The notes under the pieces are model-generated. The model had not been told where the DNA came from, did no database searches, and worked only from the letters and a program-made list of their open reading frames with translations. 11,021 bases of DNA from an uncultured Victivallaceae bacterium (GTDB lineage Bacteria > Verrucomicrobiota > Lentisphaeria > Victivallales > Victivallaceae), in NCBI GenBank assembly GCA_934663655.1, contig CAKUKT010000056.1:1-11021 (forward strand), written 5' to 3'. A program made the translations under genes and the position numbers. Shown here in pieces: positions 1-8,413 of this stretch (the first letter of the stretch is position 1; every line of letters begins with the position of its first letter).

Positions 1-110
1 CAGCGAAAACCAACCGCGGGAACCCACCCCGGCAGGACCCCGTCCGCAGCCACATCGTTTAAACAGTGACGGCAAGGGAACGCCGTCTGTCAACCGCAGA
101 GGAAAACGAC

Positions 111-1109
111 ATGACAATCAAAGCAGAAGAAATCGTCTTCACCGGAGAGAGAACCGCCGCCCTCTCCAGCCGTCAATTCGTCGATCCCGTCGGCAGCGAG
201 GTACTGATCCGCAACCGCTTAAGCATCATCAGCCCCGGCACCGAAGGGATCGTCTTTTCCCGGCTGTTTTCGCCCGGCACCCACTGGGACGCCTGGGTTA
301 GATACCCGTTTTACCCAGGCTACGCCAGCATCGGCGTCGTGGAGAAATGTGGACCGGATGTCGTCTCGCTCCACCCCGGCGACCGGGTTGCCCATCGCAG
401 TACCCATGCCTCGCATTCGTTGGTTGACGAATCGCGGTGCTGTTCAATTCCTGACGATGTCGCCGATGATGACGCGATATTTTTCGCCTTCGCTAAAATC
501 ACGGCGATGGGAGCACGCGTTGCCGGATACCGGCTCGGCAGCCGGGTGGCAGTGATCGGCGCCGGGGTCATCGGTCACTTCTCCGCCCGCTGGGCACTGG
601 CCGCCGGCGCGGATCGCGTGGCGATGGTGGATGCGGCAGCAACCAAACTAACCGCTTTGCCCGGTGGCGTGATCCCCGTCACCGGCAGACTTGATGATTC
701 GGTCCGGGAGAAAATCCGGGAAATTTTCGACGGAGAACTCCCCGAAATCGTCCTCGATTCCACCGGAAACCCGGCCGTTTTTCCGGAAGTCCTGCACACT
801 GCGGCGAAGTTCGGCCGGGTGGTGCTGCTCGGCGACACCGGTTACCCGGAGCGCCAGCATTTGACTTCGGATGTAATCACCGCCGGCCTGACTATTGTCG
901 GCGCCCACGATCCTCACGAATCCCCGGAGTGGAACACCCGCAGTATCACCCGGCTCTTTTTCCGGATGCTGATTGACGGCCGGATGAAGACCAGTGGCCT
1001 GATTACCCACCGCTTCAGTTTCAGCAACCCGCAGCAGATCTATCAGACCTGCATCGCTGAACGTGATCGCTTGCTCGGCGCAATCATCGACTGGAACCGC
1101 GAAGCGTGA
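111..1109 (+). CDS. MDR-superfamily (zinc-type alcohol dehydrogenase-like) NAD(P)-dependent dehydrogenase
   Basis: The 332-aa protein has the medium-chain dehydrogenase layout: an N-terminal GroES-like catalytic domain (about residues 1-130, with SPGTE at 41-45 and YPGYASIGVVE at 68-78) followed by a Rossmann domain with the nucleotide loop GAGVIG at 150-155 and an acidic residue at D174, which suggests NAD rather than NADP. SPGTE occupies the place where classical alcohol dehydrogenases carry the catalytic-zinc cysteine, as in the threonine-dehydrogenase-like/BchC-like branch, so zinc dependence is uncertain. I chose ATG 111 because AGAGGA lies at 98-103, seven bases upstream. An in-frame GTG at 66 would add 15 residues but has no good binding site. 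The isomerase-like gene follows after 14 bases, so the two are probably cotranscribed and act on the same sugar or polyol. The substrate cannot be read from the sequence. Bases 1-110 hold no gene I can support, though the tail of an upstream gene could end there. Confidence 0.88.
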   Translation: MTIKAEEIVFTGERTAALSSRQFVDPVGSEVLIRNRLSIISPGTEGIVFSRLFSPGTHWDAWVRYPFYPGYASIGVVEKCGPDVVSLHPGDRVAHRSTHASHSLVDESRCCSIPDDVADDDAIFFAFAKITAMGARVAGYRLGSRVAVIGAGVIGHFSARWALAAGADRVAMVDAAATKLTALPGGVIPVTGRLDDSVREKIREIFDGELPEIVLDSTGNPAVFPEVLHTAAKFGRVVLLGDTGYPERQHLTSDVITAGLTIVGAHDPHESPEWNTRSITRLFFRMLIDGRMKTSGLITHRFSFSNPQQIYQTCIAERDRLLGAIIDWNREA

Positions 1110-1123
1110 AAGGAGAAAACAGC

Positions 1124-1885
1124 ATGGCAGGTTTTACCCTGAAATTCAGTGTGCCGGACTGGTGTTTCCTCAACACGGATGCCGACGCAGCCGGATATTA
1201 CCGTTTCCTCGCCTCCCACGGAATCACCGCCGTGGAAATGGTCGATCCTTCCCGGTGGACGATTGCCAGGGACGCGGGGCTGGAGATTATCAACCACAGC
1301 GGCCCCGGCATGCAGAAGGGATTCTCCGAGCCGGCCAATCATGACCGGCTGATCGCGGAAATCGTACCGCTGGCAGCTGAACTTGAGCGGGCGGGGATCC
1401 CGGATCTGATCGTCTTCTCGGGCAACCGCAACGGCCTTGAAGACGCCGCCGGATTCGACAACTGCGTACGCGGGCTTTCCCGGCTGCTCGACGAGTTGAA
1501 GGGGTGCCGAACCAGACTGATCTTCGAAATGCTCAACAGCTTCGATCACCGGGACTACCTCGCCGATAACGAGAAGTTCGGCTTCGCCCTGGCGGAAGTT
1601 CTCGACACCCCGCGCTTCTCACTGCTCTACGACGTGTACCACATGTGCCGGGCCGGCGCCCGCCCGCTGGAACACTTCGACCAAAAGCAGAAACGAATCA
1701 CCCATTTCCACGTCGCCGCACTGGAGAAGCGCGGGTTCCCGGGAGAAGGGATGCACATCGATTATCGGAAGTTCATCCGCGAACTCTCCCGCACCACTTA
1801 TCGCGGGAGAGTCGGTTTTGAATTTTGCGGCGGTTCGCCGGAGAGAGCGGCCGAAGCGGCTCAGCTCTTCAGTACGTTTCTCTGA
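1124..1885 (+). CDS. Hydroxypyruvate isomerase-like sugar phosphate isomerase/epimerase (TIM barrel)
   Basis: This 253-aa protein fits the xylose-isomerase-like TIM-barrel family, nearest in pattern to hydroxypyruvate isomerase (Hyi). Expected metal and catalytic positions are visible: E135 in LIFEMLN, D170 in LLYDVYHM, H194/H196 in ITHFHVA and E233 in GFEF. The segment GEGMHIDYRKFIREL (208-222) matches the usual Hyi pattern ahead of the last strand. It would be a soluble cytoplasmic metalloenzyme that isomerises or epimerises a small sugar acid or keto sugar, most likely on the product or substrate of the dehydrogenase just upstream. Start ATG 1124 has AGGAG at 1111-1115, eight bases away. 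An overlapping GTG at 1106 is less likely. The last codons (from about 1862, residues QLFSTFL) belong to the first, degenerate copy of the downstream 70-bp repeat, so the extreme C-terminus may have been shaped by it. The family call is firm; the substrate is not known. Confidence 0.87.
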   Translation: MAGFTLKFSVPDWCFLNTDADAAGYYRFLASHGITAVEMVDPSRWTIARDAGLEIINHSGPGMQKGFSEPANHDRLIAEIVPLAAELERAGIPDLIVFSGNRNGLEDAAGFDNCVRGLSRLLDELKGCRTRLIFEMLNSFDHRDYLADNEKFGFALAEVLDTPRFSLLYDVYHMCRAGARPLEHFDQKQKRITHFHVAALEKRGFPGEGMHIDYRKFIRELSRTTYRGRVGFEFCGGSPERAAEAAQLFSTFL

Positions 1886-2034
1886 AGCGGCCGCCCCCAT
1901 GGCTTCGTTCTGGAACAAGCTGGGGTTAACGCAGCTCTTCAGCACGTTTTTTGAAGCCGCCGCCCACCATGGCTTCGTTCTGGAACAAGCTGGGGTTAAC
2001 GCAGCTCTTCAGCACGTTTTTTGAAGCCGCCGCC
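1862..2034. repeat. 70-bp tandem direct repeat, about 2.5 copies
   Basis: Copies begin at 1862, 1932 and 2002, each with CAGCTCTTCAG. The stretches 1897-1964 and 1967-2034 are identical over 68 bases. The first half of copy 1 (1862-1896), which is the coding end of the isomerase gene and its stop, is clearly related but differs by substitutions and small indels. Each full unit contains a GTTAAC site and a weak hairpin ending in six Ts. A second possible hairpin, GAAGCC (1953-1958) with GGCTTC (1971-1976), spans the junction between copies. With a period of 70 (not a multiple of three), no frame carries through the array, and neither strand has a ribosome site or a recognisable product. Whether the unit is dispersed elsewhere in the genome cannot be seen from one window. 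Confidence 0.93.
1928..1952 (+). terminator. Weak terminator-like hairpin within the repeat, duplicated at 1998-2022
   Basis: AACG (1928-1931) can pair with CGTT (1945-1948) and GCT (1934-1936) with AGC (1941-1943), around a CTTC loop and an uneven internal loop. The hairpin runs into a tract of six Ts (1947-1952). The same structure recurs at 1998-2022 in the next repeat copy. It lies just after the isomerase stop on the plus strand and could end that transcript. The stem is short and interrupted, so this is tentative. Confidence 0.3.
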
Positions 2035-2050
2035 ACCCCCCCCGCGAACT

Positions 2051-2407
2051 TCAGAAACCGAACACATCCCGCCGCCGCTCTTCCCGCCCCTCGGCATTGC
2101 GGCGGCGCAACATCTCCACCTCCGGATCGCGGCGGTATGAGGAGTCGATCGCCTCCTTGACCACCGCGTTCTCTTCGTCGGAAAGCGCCGAACTGGTCTC
2201 CTTGTCGAGTCCGTCGCGCCGTTCGGGGGAGGTGATCCAGAAGAAGGAATTGTCGCTGCCCGCATCGTCGCTTTTCGAACTGGCGGCGGTTTTGCCGCCC
2301 TCGCGTTCGAGGGGTTCGGATTCGAAAAAGGAGCGGAACCACGCACAGCCGGATCCGGTCGCCAGCAGCGCCGAAATCATTCCGGTTAACAGATAACTTT
2401 TGAACAT
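2051..2407 (-). CDS. Small putative lipoprotein, function unknown
   Basis: The 118-aa product begins with a short positively charged N-terminus, a hydrophobic stretch (about residues 5-19) and a cysteine at 21 (ATGSGC). This is a plausible but imperfect lipobox, since the usual leucine at -3 is absent. The rest is hydrophilic and rich in Glu, Arg, Ser and Asp, with an acidic middle and a very basic tail (RRRNAEGREERRRD, 101-114). Such a protein would be tethered to a membrane facing the periplasm. The start is supported by AGAGGTGA (complement of 2411-2418) just upstream of ATG 2407. It is the second gene of a two-gene minus-strand unit, starting 13 bases after the stop of the first lipoprotein gene. 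I recognise no family. The unit is divergent from the sigma-factor operon, which suggests but does not prove a shared envelope role. Confidence 0.75.
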   Translation of the reverse strand: MFKSYLLTGMISALLATGSGCAWFRSFFESEPLEREGGKTAASSKSDDAGSDNSFFWITSPERRDGLDKETSSALSDEENAVVKEAIDSSYRRDPEVEMLRRRNAEGREERRRDVFGF

Positions 2408-2420
2408 TTTTCACCTCTCT

Positions 2421-2678
2421 TCAGGGCAGAATCCGATATTGCGGTTCCGGGCGCAGCGGTTCAAGCGCCCGGCGTCGCTGACGGCGGCGGTTTTCAGAAC
2501 GTTCGAGAAAAGAGTCCACCGGACCATCGGCAGGCACGGAGAACTGCGCGTTCACGCTGGAATCCGGAGGATGGTGCGGTTCTCGTTCCATTCGTTCACA
2601 GCAGGCGGTGAACAACTCCGGCAGTGCCAGCGCCGTCAATATCACCACTGTCCGCAGAAGATTCCGCTGTTTCCACAT
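2421..2678 (-). CDS. Small putative lipoprotein, function unknown
   Basis: This 85-aa product has a basic N-terminus (MWKQRNLLR), a hydrophobic segment (about 10-24) and a cysteine pair at 26-27 following LFTA, consistent with a lipoprotein signal although the lipobox is not canonical. The mature part is short, proline- and arginine-rich (RRRQRRR around residues 62-68) and has no recognisable domain. I chose ATG 2678 because a strong AGGAGG (complement of 2691-2696) precedes it, though its 12-base spacing is long. A longer in-frame start at 2771 would run back through the promoter and is rejected. It is the first gene of the two-gene unit and sits directly behind the promoter at 2728-2756. 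The function is unknown, and the reading frame itself is moderately certain. Confidence 0.62.
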   Translation of the reverse strand: MWKQRNLLRTVVILTALALPELFTACCERMEREPHHPPDSSVNAQFSVPADGPVDSFLERSENRRRQRRRALEPLRPEPQYRILP

Positions 2679-2727
2679 CTGAACAATTTTCCTCCTCTCC
2701 GGGGTTGCAAACGCTTGAAATCGTGAT

Positions 2728-2756
2728 AAATTACCCCCGGTAAGACAGGATGTCAA
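2728..2756 (-). promoter_or_regulatory. Sigma70-type promoter for the lipoprotein pair
   Basis: Read on the minus strand, a perfect TTGACA (complement of 2751-2756) is followed by exactly 17 bases and then TAATTT (complement of 2728-2733), which keeps the important first two and last bases of the -10 box. Transcription would start near 2720, giving a leader of about 40 bases before ATG 2678. It points away from the sigma gene, so the two units are divergent. Confidence 0.65.
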
Positions 2757-2799
2757 GTTTTCTCCGCACAACGACTGGAAAAAGCGGCGGATTCAAGTT

Positions 2800-2841
2800 G
2801 GAACTGGTTTTTTTCGGATCGGAAGAAAATTTTTCCGAAAA
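2800..2841 (+). promoter_or_regulatory. Operator-like near-palindrome and possible ECF promoter upstream of the sigma gene
   Basis: Positions 2819-2838 form a near-perfect palindrome (TCGGAA ... TTCCGA arms, one mismatched pair plus the centre). A third half-site, TTTTCGGA at 2811-2818, also pairs perfectly with TCCGAAAA at 2834-2841. Immediately before this, GGAACT at 2800-2805 followed by a T-rich spacer resembles the -35 element of many ECF-sigma promoters, although no matching -10 element is convincing. The arrangement could serve autoregulation of the downstream sigma gene or binding of an unseen regulator. Confidence 0.35.
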
Positions 2842-2857
2842 CAGCGCGTTAATTATT

Positions 2858-3466
2858 ATGAAAAGAGTAGACTGCGGAAACGACAGCGTGACGAAAAAAA
2901 ACGATCCGGAGGATATTGAGCTTATTCGAAATTTCGTCTCCGGCGATGAGCGATCGTTTGAAGCGCTTTATCATCGTTATCGCCGTCAGCTCTATGGTTT
3001 TCTGAACAATCTGATCCAGGATGGCCATGAAGCGGACGAGGTTTTCGAAGAGACATGGCTGCGGGTAGTGGCCAAACTGCCGGGTTACCGCGATCAGGGT
3101 CGCTTCAGCGCCTGGCTTTTCCGGCTGGCGCGGAATATTTTCATCGACCGGTTGCGGCGAAACCGTTCGGAAAAGCTGTTCATGGAGCTCGACGCGGAGA
3201 ACCCGCCGCAGATTCCGGCTCCGGAACGCATGGGAGCGATTCATCCGCTGGATTCGCGGGAAATGCAGGAGGTGGTTGCCGAAGCGGTGGCCCGGTTGCC
3301 GGAGGAACAGCGCGAAGTATTTCTGTTACGGCAGCAGGAACTGGCATTCAAGGAGATTGCCGCGATTCAGGAGTGTTCGCTCAACACGGTTCTGAGCCGG
3401 ATGCATTATGCAATGCGGAACCTGAGAAGGTTTATTCTCGAACGCCTGCCGGATGGTCCGGAATAA
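2858..3466 (+). CDS. ECF-like sigma-70 family RNA polymerase sigma factor
   Basis: The 202-aa product has the two-domain form of ECF sigma factors: region 2 at about residues 33-102 (SFEALYHRYRRQLYGFLNNL, then DEVFEETWLRV and FSAWLFRLARNIFIDRLRR, the core-binding and -10 recognition helices) and region 4 at about 138-192 (LPEEQREVFLLRQQELAFKEIAAIQ, then the helix-turn-helix SLNTVLSRMHYAMRNLRR, which reads the -35). Regions 1 and 3 are absent, as expected for the group. It would redirect RNA polymerase to a specific set of promoters. The start is uncertain: ATG 2858 and GTG 2888 are in frame and neither has a strong ribosome site. Both leave the domains intact. A start at 2750 would cross the divergent promoter and is rejected. 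The next gene encodes a small membrane protein that fits an anti-sigma factor, and together with the periplasmic third gene the operon looks like an envelope-signal regulon. Confidence 0.9.
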   Translation: MKRVDCGNDSVTKKNDPEDIELIRNFVSGDERSFEALYHRYRRQLYGFLNNLIQDGHEADEVFEETWLRVVAKLPGYRDQGRFSAWLFRLARNIFIDRLRRNRSEKLFMELDAENPPQIPAPERMGAIHPLDSREMQEVVAEAVARLPEEQREVFLLRQQELAFKEIAAIQECSLNTVLSRMHYAMRNLRRFILERLPDGPE

Positions 3467-3528
3467 CGGATTTCATCAATTCGTTGTTCAGGAAAATTCG
3501 GAGGGAATCGATCAGGAGGGATGTGCAA

Positions 3529-3906
3529 ATGAAAAAATTTCTGAAACTCGAGTCGTTGACGCATCGGACTCCGCCGGAGCAGCTCGACCGGCGGATTCTG
3601 ATGGCGGCAGCCGCCGAAGCCGCCGGATGGCGCTGGCGGCGTCAACTGCGGCGGGTATTGTCGGCGGCGGCGGCGCTGCTGCTGGCGGCCGGAGTTTTTC
3701 TGCTGCTCCCCGAACGCGCCTGGAATGATCAGCCGGGAAACCACCCCCAGCCCGCGAATACAAACCAATTTGACCAGGAGCAGTTGCTGGCCCTTGCGGA
3801 TTGGTCGCGAATCGATCAGGACGGCTATAATCTGAGTTGTGAACTCAATGCCGGACAGATACGAATCAATGAAATGGCCGGAGAGCGTATACTGGCCGGA
3901 TTTTAA
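3529..3906 (+). CDS. Single-pass membrane protein, probable anti-sigma factor
   Basis: The product is 125 aa with one hydrophobic, alanine/leucine-rich membrane segment at about residues 43-60, a short basic cytoplasmic N-terminus and a roughly 65-residue C-terminal part expected outside the membrane. The N-terminus contains TPPEQLDRRILMAAAAEA (14-31), similar to the PP-ELD-RIL-AA pattern often seen near the start of RseA-like and other membrane anti-sigma factors. There is no HxxxCxxC zinc anti-sigma motif. Position is the stronger argument: it follows the sigma gene by 62 bases and precedes a secreted protein by 9. ATG 3529 has AGGAGG at 3514-3519 with nine bases of spacing. I infer that it holds the sigma factor at the membrane until a periplasmic signal arrives. 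It could also be an unrelated small membrane protein. Confidence 0.72.
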   Translation: MKKFLKLESLTHRTPPEQLDRRILMAAAAEAAGWRWRRQLRRVLSAAAALLLAAGVFLLLPERAWNDQPGNHPQPANTNQFDQEQLLALADWSRIDQDGYNLSCELNAGQIRINEMAGERILAGF

Positions 3907-3915
3907 GGAAGAGGA

Positions 3916-4590
3916 ATGAAAAAATTATTCTCATTGCTTTTGGTGTCCGTATTGACGACGGCCATCGCGTCTGCTCAGGATGTTCCCCCGCCTCCCCCGG
4001 CTCCTCAGGGAGACGCGGCTCCGCCCGCCCCGCGCCAGGAGAAACCTGCTCCCGACGCCACTCCGGCAGAACGCAAGATGTCGCCGCGCAAACAGAATTT
4101 CCTGATGTGGCGGGCGTTTTCGCAGATGAGCGAGGAAGAGCGCACCATGCTGGTCAAACTTCAGCGGGAGGATCCCGAACAGTTCCGGACGATACTCCGG
4201 GGAAAGGCCGAGGCCCTCTTTGCGGCGGAGCAGAAACGCCAGGAGGAACTGCGCGGACTGCTGGCCGACTATAACCGTACCAGTGACGAAAAAATTCGCG
4301 CTGAGATCAAAAGCAAGGTACGCAGCATGCTCGCCGAGGATTTTCGTAATCACCTCAACGAAAGTACCGCCCAGCTTCAGGAAATGAAACGTCGAGCCGC
4401 CGAACTTGAGAGTGAACTTGCCAAACGCGCCGCTAATGCGGAGGCTGCCATTGACGCGCAGACCGAGGCGGTGCTCGCGGGAAAATTCTTTCCCGGCGAT
4501 CGGCCGCCCCGGGAATTTCGCGATGATCGGCCCAAACGACCGAACCCGGACGCGCCGGTGCCGCCGCCCCCCCCGGCACCGAAACCATAA
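3916..4590 (+). CDS. Secreted proline-rich, helical periplasmic protein (possible CpxP/Spy-like sensor), function unconfirmed
   Basis: The 224-aa protein has a clear signal peptide (MKKLFSLLLVSVLTTAIASA, likely cut after residue 20). After it come a proline-rich linker (23-50), a long charged, mostly helical region (about 60-190) with coiled-coil character (QEMKRRAAELESELAKRAANAEAAI, 155-179), and a second proline-rich tail with PPPPPAP near the end. The helical core with MSEEERTMLVKLQREDPEQF (71-90) recalls small periplasmic stress proteins of the CpxP/Spy/ZraP type, but I see no LTxxQ repeats, so that link is only by resemblance. AGGA at 3906-3909 lies six bases from ATG 3916, and the gene starts nine bases after the putative anti-sigma gene. 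As third gene of the sigma operon it could be the envelope sensor, or a target that feeds back on the anti-sigma factor. It is followed by a strong terminator. Confidence 0.78.
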   Translation: MKKLFSLLLVSVLTTAIASAQDVPPPPPAPQGDAAPPAPRQEKPAPDATPAERKMSPRKQNFLMWRAFSQMSEEERTMLVKLQREDPEQFRTILRGKAEALFAAEQKRQEELRGLLADYNRTSDEKIRAEIKSKVRSMLAEDFRNHLNESTAQLQEMKRRAAELESELAKRAANAEAAIDAQTEAVLAGKFFPGDRPPREFRDDRPKRPNPDAPVPPPPPAPKP

Positions 4591-4621
4591 TCGGCTGTCC
4601 GGTTTTTCAGTTCCTTCGGAG

Positions 4622-4656
4622 GAGCGGTGCCGCTGATTGCGACGCCGCGCTTTTTT
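4622..4656 (+). terminator. Intrinsic terminator of the sigma-factor operon
   Basis: GCGGTGCCGC (4624-4633) pairs with GCGACGCCGC (4639-4648) over ten positions, with one mismatch and one G-U pair, around a TGATT loop. Six Ts follow at 4651-4656. It sits 31 bases after the stop of the periplasmic-protein gene and ahead of the clpC promoter, separating the two transcription units. Confidence 0.8.
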
Positions 4657-4706
4657 CGTAGTGGAAACCGGGCAAAATGAACCGGTTTTCCGAACCTCAT
4701 TTGTCG

Positions 4707-4735
4707 TTGACACCCGGTCGTTTCCGGGTTATATT
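4707..4735 (+). promoter_or_regulatory. Strong sigma70-type promoter for clpC, with an inverted repeat in the spacer
   Basis: A perfect TTGACA (4707-4712) and TATATT (4730-4735, five of six consensus bases) are separated by exactly 17 bases. The start of transcription should be near 4742, giving a leader of about 130 bases before ATG 4870. The spacer holds a perfect inverted repeat, ACCCGG (4712-4717) with CCGGGT (4724-4729), placed where a bound repressor would block polymerase. No CIRCE element (TTAGCACTC...GAGTGCTAA) is visible. The leader also contains a TTCCGG/CCGGAA hairpin at 4767-4785 of unknown role. Confidence 0.82.
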
Positions 4736-4869
4736 ATCAACCGGACGAAAACGGATGAAGTCAGCATTCCGGGAAGCTGCCGGAAACCGCGCCCGAACGG
4801 CAAACCTCCATTGCCGCGGAGCGGGTCGTGCGGACTTCAGACGAATATCAGATAGAGGAGAATTGCCAA

Positions 4870-7403
<2,534 letters not shown>

Positions 7404-7407
<4 letters not shown>

Positions 7408-8411
7408 AACAGCGCACCAGAACGAAACCGCCGCCGGAGGACGCCGGACATTCCGCCCCCGCTGACTGTACACTGTTCAGACGTTGCGGCCGGATTCTGC
7501 GGCTGACGGCGGCGCTGGTTGCCGTCGCCGCATTGCTGATTTTCGTCTGGAGCCTGCTGGTCGAACCGAAACTCCTCGTCGTTCGCCGCCACGAAATCGC
7601 CCCTCCCGGCTGGCCGGAAACGCTCGACGGCTATAAGATCATGCTTATCAGCGATATTCATGATTTTCCCCATCCCCGTTCCCCGGGCAAACTGCGCCGC
7701 ATCTCGGAAATTGCGGCCGCAAACCGGCCTGACCTGATCTTGCTGCTCGGCGACTACGTGTACGATATGCCGAAAACGACCGATAACCCGGAATATCCGG
7801 AACTCACCGGATTTATCTCCACCCTTAAAGCCGAGGATGGCGTGTACGCCGTGCTCGGCAACCACGAATTGTGGCACGGCCGAATGCTGGTAAGCGACGC
7901 GTTGACCGCCGGCGGGGCAACGATGCTGGAAAATCAGATGACGACCATTCGACACGGCGACGGGAAATTCCAACTGGCCGGCCTCCCCGACTGCCAGACC
8001 GGACCGGCTCCCGCGCTGAAGAAAATCAGCGCCAGTTCAAATCCATACGAACCATTGCTGCTGGTCGCCCACGATCCCAATGCCATCATCTCTTCGCCGC
8101 CGGAAGCGACATTGATGTTCTCCGGCCACACCCACGGCGGCCAATTGCGTTTTCCCGGCATCGGTTCACTAAAACACCTTTTCCTCGACCGGTGGACAAC
8201 TGAACCGGCCCAAAACCTTGCCTTCAATCTTCACTTGAACTCCTATCGGGGTAAACTGGTCTACGTCTCCTCCGGACTCGGCGGCGACCGGCTGCGTGCC
8301 CGGCTGTTCTGCCCTCCCGAGGTCAATATCGTAACACTGCACGCGCCGGGAACGGCGATTCAGCCGCTCCCGGCGCACGAAGCATGGTTTCCCGGCAACT
8401 CAGGAGGTTGA
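7404..8411 (+). CDS. Membrane-anchored metallophosphoesterase (YkuE/YaeI/LpxG type)
   Basis: The 335-aa protein has a cytoplasmic N-terminus, one membrane segment (about 33-52, LRLTAALVAVAALLIFVWSLL) and a calcineurin-like phosphoesterase domain. All metal-binding blocks are present: DIH (D84, H86), GDYVYD (D117), GNHE (N153, H154), a lone histidine in VAHDP (H223) and GHTHGG (H242, H244). Family members of this form include YkuE and YaeI. In Chlamydiae, a PVC relative, LpxG of this family cleaves UDP-2,3-diacylglucosamine in lipid A synthesis, so that role is possible here but not shown by the sequence. The GTG start at 7404 overlaps the clpC stop as GTGA, and no good ribosome site precedes it, so translation is probably coupled to clpC. 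There is no alternative start before the catalytic domain. The last codons contain the ribosome site of the next gene. Confidence 0.88.
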
Positions 8412-8413
8412 TT

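Noticed and set aside
1955..1975. GCCGCC-CACCATGG looks like a eukaryotic Kozak start, and GCGGCCGC and GTTAAC resemble cloning sites
   Set aside because: The bases belong to the natural repeat unit and neighbouring GC-rich sequence. No vector, linker or eukaryotic coding signal surrounds them.
1899..2024. Short plus-strand reading frame through the repeat beginning MASFWNKLGL
   Set aside because: It has no ribosome binding site, and the 70-base period shifts the frame at every copy, so no continuous protein is encoded.
2036..2043. Run of eight Cs as a possible phase-variation tract
   Set aside because: It lies between genes, downstream of the lipoprotein stop, and is in no coding frame or promoter spacer.
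2750..2857. Upstream start for the sigma factor adding 36 residues
   Set aside because: It would overlap the divergent promoter's -35 box, the added residues do not look like part of a sigma domain, and there is no ribosome site.
3055..3528. Upstream extension of the putative anti-sigma frame across the sigma gene
   Set aside because: It is an out-of-frame shadow of the sigma gene. ATG 3529 has a strong AGGAGG.
4663..4691. Second hairpin (GGAAACCGG with CCGGTTTTCC) before the clpC promoter as another terminator
   Set aside because: It needs a bulge and is not followed by a T tract. The terminator at 4622-4656 explains the end of the operon better.
3931..4713. Long minus-strand open frame of 260 residues opposite the periplasmic protein
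   Set aside because: Low-complexity, arginine-rich translation without recognisable motifs, running over a terminator and promoter. It is a GC-rich shadow.
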